The notes beneath the pieces were generated by a model. It searched no databases and was not told where the DNA came from. It saw only the letters and a list, made by a program, of their open reading frames with translations. Positions 1-4,451 of a stretch of DNA of 5,502 nucleotides are shown one piece after another. Within the stretch, counting starts at the first letter, position 1; every line of letters begins with the position of its first letter. The DNA is from Roseimaritima sp. (GTDB lineage Bacteria > Planctomycetota > Planctomycetia > Pirellulales > Pirellulaceae): assembly GCA_007124075.1 (NCBI GenBank), contig SLFV01000164.1, positions 1 to 5,502 on the forward strand, written 5' to 3'. Both the position numbers and the translations under genes were made by a program.

Positions 1-321
1 CAAGGGCAAAGCAGCGATCAGCGACCAACGAAAAAACGGCATCAAAAAACCTCGCAGTGGTGGATCGCGTTGCTGACGTCGGATTGCTTCGGCTTGCTGC
101 AGATGATATTCAAACTTGGCAAAGAAGCCCGAAGGAGGTTCGCTGGGATTGCCAACGGTGGGTTGCGAAGAACCTTGTGCCGCCGCAGTATTCCGATTCA
201 CGCCTGCGGGCACGCGGATCACTTGTTTGCATTTGCCGCAGCGTAGGAGTGTTCCCGGTGCTAGGCCTGACGCGCTAAGCGACGCTTCGCACGACGGACA
301 GCGAATGGTTTTGCGGTTCAT
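1..321 (-). CDS. Zinc-ribbon (CxxC...CxxC) protein with a hydrophobic segment, 3' end cut off by the window
   Basis: The minus-strand frame is open from an ATG at 321 to the window edge, so 107 residues are visible and the C-terminus is missing. Residues 8-31 form a small zinc ribbon: C8-P-S-C11 and C28-G-K-C31, like the MJ0042-type ribbons found at the N-terminus of many planctomycete and proteobacterial proteins. A low-complexity linker rich in Gln, Ser and Pro follows (about 45-65), then a charged, probably helical stretch (68-86), then an aromatic/hydrophobic segment from F92 onward that may begin a transmembrane helix. The start is supported by an AAGG eight bases upstream. The gene begins 55 bp after the DUF971 gene in the same direction, so they may share a transcript. 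The function is unknown; the ribbon suggests structural zinc binding, and a membrane-anchored protein is an inference. Confidence 0.7.
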   Translation of the reverse strand, partial: MNRKTIRCPSCEASLSASGLAPGTLLRCGKCKQVIRVPAGVNRNTAAAQGSSQPTVGNPSEPPSGFFAKFEYHLQQAEAIRRQQRDPPLRGFLMPFFRWSLIAALPL

Positions 322-376
322 CCGATAAGCCTTGCAAGTTCTTATCTGCTGCTGGCCTGAGCATCCGCCTTTGTCA

Positions 377-736
377 TCATGGCCCCAGATCGGGCATCCC
401 CAATCGGTGCAGGTAGTCAAAGGTATAAAGCCCGCTCTGATGGCCGTCGCTGAATTGAATGCTGTAAGCATATTGTCCGGCCGGTTGCATGGCAACAATC
501 TCCAGCGGACGCGCCTCGGATGCGGACAGGACCGGCAGCGTTGTCGCTGGCTTTGCTTCGTCCGCTTTTCCTTTTTCGCGGCAAGTCGCGCAAGGACACG
601 CATCACGCAGCCGCGCCGCCCGATACTGACGTCGCTGACCATCGGACCAATCGATCGCCAGCCCCCCATGGTTCAGACGCTGCAGTCCAACCGGATAGAT
701 CGCTTCATCAGCAGAGGGGGGGGGCGTGTCCGTCAT
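377..736 (-). CDS. DUF971 / GBBH-like N-terminal domain protein
   Basis: This is a complete 119-aa protein. The sequence fits the DUF971 (gamma-butyrobetaine hydroxylase-like N-terminal) domain: L26-AIDWSDG-33 at the start, LRDACPCATC at 43-52, and a second half with Q94-F-S-D-G-H-Q-S-G-L-Y-104 followed by the YLHRL segment. C47, C49, C52 and H99 match the Cys/Cys/Cys/His zinc site known from the N-terminal domain of gamma-butyrobetaine hydroxylase. As in most bacterial DUF971 proteins, the domain stands alone with no oxygenase domain. Such proteins sit in varied contexts, including near Fe-S cluster and Mrp/ApbC-type genes, but their biochemical role is not settled. The N-terminal 13 residues precede the domain and contain Pro5-7, encoded by a run of nine C. 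No clear ribosome binding site precedes the ATG. It is transcribed divergently from the pilus ATPase genes. Confidence 0.85.
   Translation of the reverse strand: MTDTPPPSADEAIYPVGLQRLNHGGLAIDWSDGQRRQYRAARLRDACPCATCREKGKADEAKPATTLPVLSASEARPLEIVAMQPAGQYAYSIQFSDGHQSGLYTFDYLHRLGMPDLGP
716..724 (-). repeat. Nine-base poly-C tract (minus strand) inside the DUF971 gene
   Basis: The plus strand carries nine consecutive G at 716-724, read as nine C on the coding strand, covering codons 5-7 (Pro-Pro-Pro) only 12 bases after the ATG begins. It is the longest homopolymer I see in the window. A gain or loss of one base would shift the frame before the domain starts. Confidence 0.9.
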
Positions 737-811
737 TGGTCAATCAATCCCGCAAGTCCGCGTTCGCATGGCCGGCCAAACCTGAGTTTACGAATCGGGG
801 GCCGCGCCCTC

Positions 812-839
812 ATAATACTGCAATCCCACGTCGTGTCCA
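812..839 (-). promoter_or_regulatory. Candidate sigma70-type promoter for the DUF971 / zinc-ribbon genes
   Basis: Read on the minus strand, TGGACA (834-839, 5 of 6 matches to TTGACA) is followed after 16 bases by TATTAT (812-817, 5 of 6 matches to TATAAT). Transcription would start near 805, leaving a leader of about 70 bases before the ATG at 736. This is a pattern match only; sigma factor preference in this organism is assumed. Confidence 0.5.
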
Positions 840-913
840 CGTTCGGCGAACTGCGGCTACCGATCCAACGGAAATTTTGGTTCCCGGCCAGAGCGTCGGA
901 GCGGGATTTTTAG

Positions 914-941
914 TTGTTGCGGAGGACTCGCTTGTTATTCT
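914..941 (+). promoter_or_regulatory. Weak candidate promoter for the first pilB
   Basis: TTGTTG (914-919), a 16-base spacer and TATTCT (936-941, 4 of 6) lie about 70 bases upstream of the ATG at 1014. Both boxes are poor matches. Between this and the ATG there is a 6-bp inverted repeat (954-959 with 974-979, loop 14 bases). The rest of the divergent region 737-1013 shows nothing else I can support. Confidence 0.25.
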
Positions 942-1013
942 AAAAGGTACCCTGGCAGGCTTGCTTTTCTTTCCCTGCCGCTGATTTCGCTTCCCCCAAC
1001 GAAAGTTCAACCA

Positions 1014-2768
1014 ATGAGCCGCACGGTGCAAGACTTTTCCGACCTTCTGCTACGGCAAGGCGTGATCAGCCTGGATCAGCTTAGCGAGGCAGAGAATGTT
1101 GCCCAGGAAGCTCGCATGGAACTGGGTGAAGCCCTGATCAAGCTGGAATATGCGACTCCCGAAGAAGTGGCCGAAGCAACCGCGAAATACCATAACGTCC
1201 CCTACGTCGATTTGCGGCAGCATCGGATTTCCGAGGAAGTCATCGAATTGGTACCAGAATCGGTGGCTCGGGAAAACAACGTGATACCATTTTCGGAATC
1301 CCACGGTGCGATCCGAGTCTTGATCTCGGATCCCTTCGATTTGGAAACAACTGAAAAGTTACGGTTCATTCTGAACAAGAAGATCGAAACCGCGCTGGCC
1401 TCCAAAGTCGCAATTCAGGAAGCAATCAACCACTACTACGGACAGATCGAGGGTGAATCGGCTGACTCGATGCTGCAGGAATTCACGGACACCGCGATCG
1501 ACTTTACCGAAACCTCGGACGCGGATGATGATACAGACAGCGCCGACATGGACGAAAACAGCCCCCCTGTGGTGCGGTTGGTCCATCTGATGATCCAGGA
1601 AGCGGTCCAACTGCGGGCCTCCGATATCCATGTCGAACCGTTTGAAGATCGTGTTCGCATTCGTTACCGGATCGACGGCGTCTGTGTGGAACGCGATTGT
1701 CCCCCCCGCAGAATGCTGGGCAGCATCATCTCCCGCATCAAGATCCTGGCGAAGATGGACATTTCCGAACGCCGCCGACCGCAGGACGGGCGGATCAAGA
1801 TCACCGTGGGTGACAAGGAATTGGATTTGCGGGTCAGCATCATTCCCACCAACCACGGCCAATCGGTCGTGATGCGGTTGCTGGACAAAGACAACATCAA
1901 AGTCGGCACCCGGCAGTTGGGCTTGGCCGAAAAAGATTACCGCGATTTCAGTTCGTTGATCAAACGCCCCAACGGCATCATCTTGGTCACAGGCCCCACC
2001 GGTTCGGGGAAGACCACCACCCTGTACGCCTCGCTGAACGCGTTGAACCGACCCGACCGCAAAATCATCACTGCCGAAGACCCGGTCGAATATTATCTGC
2101 CTGGAATCAATCAGGTGGAGGTCCGGCACAACATCGGCCTGGACTTCGCGCTGATCATCCGCGCGATGTTGAGGCAGGCACCCAACATCATCCTGGTTGG
2201 CGAGATGCGAGATGACGAGACCGCGTCGATGGGAATCCAAGCAAGTTTAACAGGACACTTGGTATTTAGTACGTTACATACGAACGATGCGCCCAGTGCT
2301 GTAACTAGAATGGTGGACATGGGTGTACCTGCTTATTTGGTCGCTAGCAGCGTGATTGCGGTCCTGGCCCAGCGCTTGGTACGGACCATTTGCCCACGCT
2401 GCAAGCAGTCGTTCAAGCCCCCCGAGAGCGTCATCAAGGACGCGGGGTTGCCTCCCGAACTGGTCAAGTACGCGGAATTTGCTAAGGGCAAAGGATGCAG
2501 CTATTGCCAGCGCAGCGGCTACCGCGGCAGGCTGGGCATTTATGAACTGATGTTGGTAACCAGCAAAATCCGTGAAATGATGTTTAAGGCGACACCGACG
2601 CAGGAGATTCGCGAGGCTGCGATTTCCCAAGGAATGACAACTTTGTACGCCGACGGAATGCGGAAAGTCATGCGAGGAATTACGACGTTTGAAGAGGTTT
2701 ATCGGGTTGCCAAACGGACCGAACAGGACCATTTGGCGATGCAGCACCTCATCAAGGAACTGAATTAG
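1014..2768 (+). CDS. pilB: PilB/GspE-type assembly ATPase with degenerate MshEN domain
   Basis: This complete 584-aa protein is the usual length for PilB/GspE. It is a cytoplasmic hexameric ATPase that drives type IV pilus extension or type II pseudopilus assembly. Domains in order: an N-terminal MshEN (T2SSE_N) domain, about 1-145; an Asp-rich linker, about 160-183; an N2/PAS-like domain with ASDIHVEPFEDRVRIRYRIDG; then the RecA-like core. Visible motifs are Walker A G327-PTGSGK333-TT, the Asp box ITAEDPVEY (352-360), Walker B with N391-IILVGE397, and the His box GHLVFSTLHTND. The tetracysteine zinc site is C460-x2-C463 and C495-x2-C498, which is typical of PilB/GspE and absent from PilT. 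The MshEN half-motifs lack the conserved Arg and Gln positions, so c-di-GMP binding is doubtful. The start at 1014 places the MshEN domain at the N-terminus as expected, though there is no clear Shine-Dalgarno site. Whether it serves a pilus or a T2SS-like machine cannot be decided from the window. Confidence 0.95.
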   Translation: MSRTVQDFSDLLLRQGVISLDQLSEAENVAQEARMELGEALIKLEYATPEEVAEATAKYHNVPYVDLRQHRISEEVIELVPESVARENNVIPFSESHGAIRVLISDPFDLETTEKLRFILNKKIETALASKVAIQEAINHYYGQIEGESADSMLQEFTDTAIDFTETSDADDDTDSADMDENSPPVVRLVHLMIQEAVQLRASDIHVEPFEDRVRIRYRIDGVCVERDCPPRRMLGSIISRIKILAKMDISERRRPQDGRIKITVGDKELDLRVSIIPTNHGQSVVMRLLDKDNIKVGTRQLGLAEKDYRDFSSLIKRPNGIILVTGPTGSGKTTTLYASLNALNRPDRKIITAEDPVEYYLPGINQVEVRHNIGLDFALIIRAMLRQAPNIILVGEMRDDETASMGIQASLTGHLVFSTLHTNDAPSAVTRMVDMGVPAYLVASSVIAVLAQRLVRTICPRCKQSFKPPESVIKDAGLPPELVKYAEFAKGKGCSYCQRSGYRGRLGIYELMLVTSKIREMMFKATPTQEIREAAISQGMTTLYADGMRKVMRGITTFEEVYRVAKRTEQDHLAMQHLIKELN

Positions 2769-2805
2769 GCGAGCGCCAGACAAACATGCCCCCGCCCTCG
2801 CCCTG

Positions 2806-2847
2806 CCCTCCCCGGCCTGTTGCTGCGGCTTGGGGCCGGGCAAAGGG
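2806..2847 (+). terminator. Hairpin after the first pilB, possible factor-dependent terminator
   Basis: CCCGGCC (2811-2817) pairs with GGCCGGG (2834-2840) around a 16-base loop. An outer CCCT (2806-2809) pairs with AGGG (2844-2847) across a small internal loop. It lies 38 bases after the stop codon. No T-run follows, so it is not a classical intrinsic terminator. The preceding C-rich, A-free tract (2788-2817) would suit Rho loading, which is an inference. Confidence 0.35.
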
Positions 2848-2942
2848 ATGTTGAAGGGGCAAGCATTGCGAAGGAACCATCGTCGCCTTCCGCCGCGCCT
2901 GACGATGACGATGCGACTGAACGCTGGTAATGGACAAAATTC

Positions 2943-2986
2943 CCCCGCTATCGGTATGCGGGGTGACGGTGATCCGGCTGGGGATC
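2943..2986 (+). repeat. Two consecutive small inverted repeats
   Basis: CCCCGC (2943-2948) pairs with GCGGGG (2958-2963) across a 9-base loop. GATCC (2971-2975) then pairs with GGATC (2982-2986) across a 6-base loop. They lie in the gene-free stretch and could be RNA structure or a protein-binding site. Short repeats of this size also arise by chance in GC-rich DNA. Confidence 0.35.
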
Positions 2987-3134
2987 GCAAGCCTTGCAGA
3001 TCGTATGGTCTGTGGTAAACGCTTGTGAGGGCATCCGGCCGCGCGTGCAGGCATCCTTGCGGCGATTCGGTTGCCGGGCGTGGATCTGGATGCTTTGCCA
3101 GTCGTAGTTATTTTTAACCAAGCAGGCGAAAAAC

Positions 3135-3163
3135 TTGGACTGCAGCCGGTTTGCTCGCATAAT
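3135..3163 (+). promoter_or_regulatory. Candidate sigma70-type promoter for pilT and the second pilB
   Basis: TTGGAC (3135-3140; TTG conserved, 3 of 6 overall) is followed after exactly 17 bases by CATAAT (3158-3163; 5 of 6). A start near 3170 would give a leader of about 170 bases before the pilT ATG. Its place at the right edge of the gene-free stretch supports a separate pilT transcription unit. Confidence 0.45.
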
Positions 3164-3280
3164 GGAGCCACAGCGGGGCGTCGAACGTCGCTCCACGTAG
3201 GATCCTTGTCTCATCTGTTCCATTATTTTTGTTTCGCTTCCTTTTCGTTTGATTTCCATCGCTGACCGCGATGCGCTACC

Positions 3281-3300
3281 TCCCGTCCCAGTGGGCGGGG
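3281..3300 (+). promoter_or_regulatory. GC-rich hairpin in the pilT leader
   Basis: Bases 3282-3285 and 3287-3289 pair with 3293-3299, with T3286 bulged and a 3-base loop, plus a possible T-G pair at the base (3281 with 3300). It would form in the mRNA about 30 bases before the pilT ribosome site. There is no T-run, so it is not a terminator. A role in translation or mRNA stability is only a possibility. Confidence 0.35.
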
Positions 3301-3328
3301 TTCGGTTCGCCGCAGGTTGGCTGGTGTT

Positions 3329-3334
3329 AGAGGG
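3329..3334 (+). promoter_or_regulatory. Ribosome binding site of pilT
   Basis: AGAGGG ends 8 bases before the ATG at 3343, one of the clearer Shine-Dalgarno sites in the window, and it fixes the pilT start. It overlaps the stop codon (TAG, 3328-3330) of a 19-codon open frame that begins at ATG 3271. Confidence 0.6.
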
Positions 3335-3342
3335 CTGCTCAC

Positions 3343-4446
3343 ATGGCAACGGTGCTGATCGATAAGCTGCTGCAAGCTGCGGTGAAGCAGGGCGTGAGCG
3401 ATATCCATATCGTTGTCGGCCAGCCACCGGTTTTTCGGCTACACGGGCGGATGCGAAAACTGGAAACCAAGGTGTTGGAGAACGAAGACGCGGTCGGGTT
3501 GATGAAAAGCATCACTCCCGAACGTTGTCAGCGGGAACTGCAGGAGACGGGCAGTAGCGATTTTGGGTTCGCGTTTGGCGAACTAGCTCGGTTTCGCGTG
3601 TCGGTCTTCAAACAGCGCGGTTCCATCTCGATGGTGCTGCGGCAGATTCCCAACGATAAACTGACCCCGGAACAGTTGGGGTTACCCGAATCGGTGGTAC
3701 GGTTGGTGATGCGACCGCGTGGACTGTTTTTGGTCACCGGGCCGACAGGCAGCGGTAAAAGTACGACCCTGGCCAGCTTAGTCAACCTGATCAACGAGAC
3801 GCATGATCACCACATCATCACGATCGAAGATCCGATTGAGTTTTATCACGAACACAAACGCAGCACCGTGAACCAGCGCGAAGTCGGCGTGGATGTTCCC
3901 AGTTTTGCCGAGGCGATTCGGCGTGCGTTGCGGCAGGATCCTGACGTGATTTTGGTTGGCGAACTCCGCGATTTGGAGACGATTGAAGCGGCGATCAGTG
4001 CGGCGGAGACGGGCCACATCGTTTTTGGTACGCTGCACACCAACAGTGCTCAGGGGACGGTCAATCGCGTTATCGATGCGTTTCCCGGCAATCTGCAGGA
4101 TCAGATCCGCACACAATTGGCCAGTTCGCTGATTGGTGTGGTGGCGCAGACATTGCTGCCGCGGATCGGCGGCGGCCGCGTGGCAGCCTACGAGGTTTTA
4201 GTGGTGACACCCGGGATCGGCAATCTGATTCGCGAAAACAAGACCTTTCGGATCAACAGTGCCATTCAGACGGGAGCCAAGCTGGGGATGCAATTGATGG
4301 ACGACGCCCTATACCGCTTGTGGGCGGAGGAAAAATGCTCGGTCGAAGACGTGCTTAGCAAAGCCCAGCGTCCTGACGATTTGGCCAAACGCATTGTGCA
4401 GGCGCGACGCGGCGTCATCGACGAACCCCAGACCAGCGGAGAATAA
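3343..4446 (+). CDS. pilT: PilT twitching motility (pilus retraction) ATPase
   Basis: This complete 367-aa protein is slightly longer than typical PilT (about 345 aa) because of a C-terminal tail. PilT is a cytoplasmic hexameric ATPase that depolymerises type IV pili, powering retraction, twitching and often DNA uptake. The N-terminal PAS-like domain begins directly with VLIDKLLQAAVKQGVSDIHI, as in known PilT proteins, which supports the chosen start. The RecA-like core has Walker A G133-PTGSGK139-STT, the Asp box IITIEDPIEF (158-167), Walker B D201-VILVGE207-LRD, and the His box G224-HIVFGTLHT-233. There is no tetracysteine zinc site, which separates it from PilB. The PilT signature octapeptide, usually AIRNLIRE, is here G291-IGNLIRE-298, with Gly in place of the first Ala and the first Arg. 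The SAIQTG..LGMQ segment that follows is also PilT-typical. The second pilB starts 5 bp after its stop, so co-transcription is likely. Confidence 0.95.
   Translation: MATVLIDKLLQAAVKQGVSDIHIVVGQPPVFRLHGRMRKLETKVLENEDAVGLMKSITPERCQRELQETGSSDFGFAFGELARFRVSVFKQRGSISMVLRQIPNDKLTPEQLGLPESVVRLVMRPRGLFLVTGPTGSGKSTTLASLVNLINETHDHHIITIEDPIEFYHEHKRSTVNQREVGVDVPSFAEAIRRALRQDPDVILVGELRDLETIEAAISAAETGHIVFGTLHTNSAQGTVNRVIDAFPGNLQDQIRTQLASSLIGVVAQTLLPRIGGGRVAAYEVLVVTPGIGNLIRENKTFRINSAIQTGAKLGMQLMDDALYRLWAEEKCSVEDVLSKAQRPDDLAKRIVQARRGVIDEPQTSGE
4438..4441 (+). promoter_or_regulatory. Ribosome binding site of the second pilB inside the end of pilT
   Basis: GGAG at the last codons of pilT lies 10 bases before the ATG at 4452. 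With only 5 bp between the pilT stop and this ATG, ribosomes ending pilT could restart here, so translational coupling is plausible. Confidence 0.4.
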
Positions 4447-4451
4447 CAGGC

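Larger units (their letters stand above)
2769..3134 (+). other. Gene-free stretch between the first pilB and the pilT promoter
   Basis: I see no convincing gene here on either strand. The open frames present lack a recognisable family, a ribosome site or protein-like composition. The stretch holds a C-rich tract (2788-2817, 21 C of 30 bases, no A), a strong hairpin (2806-2847), two consecutive small hairpins (2943-2986) and a short direct repeat, GGCATCC, at 3030-3036 and 3050-3056. It separates the first pilB from pilT, which suggests two transcription units. Confidence 0.6.

Noticed and set aside
326..337. A shared ten-base word (AAGCCTTGCA) here and near 2989-2998
   Set aside because: It is a single short match between unrelated places, expected by chance at this length; no repeat family is seen.
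332..913. A 193-codon plus-strand open frame over the DUF971 gene, and another at 520-984
   Set aside because: Both are antisense to a recognisable DUF971 domain with its zinc ligands, and their translations are Arg/Pro-rich with no domain features.
953..964. TGGCAGGCTTGC resembling a sigma54 promoter before the first pilB
   Set aside because: The GG and GC elements are only 7 bases apart instead of the 10 required, so the match fails on spacing.
1701..1707. A run of seven C inside the first pilB (Pro230-Pro231)
   Set aside because: It is shorter than typical variable tracts and sits in a conserved core region whose frame is intact on both sides; too weak to report as a switch.
1359..2240. 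A 293-codon open frame on the minus strand inside the first pilB
   Set aside because: It lies wholly antisense to a gene with intact ATPase motifs, has no family signature or ribosome site, and is explained by codon bias of the plus-strand gene.
2274..3171. Minus-strand open frames (2274-2990 and 2752-3171) reaching from pilB into the spacer
   Set aside because: The translations are low-complexity, rich in Arg, Ala and Pro, with no family resemblance; one overlaps the conserved end of pilB.
3071..3265. A plus-strand frame from TTG 3071 with a protein-like stretch (LPVVVIFNQAGEKLG)
   Set aside because: It has a non-ATG start, no ribosome site and a Phe/Ser-rich tail from a pyrimidine tract, and it runs through the likely pilT promoter. 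A gene remnant cannot be excluded but is not supported.
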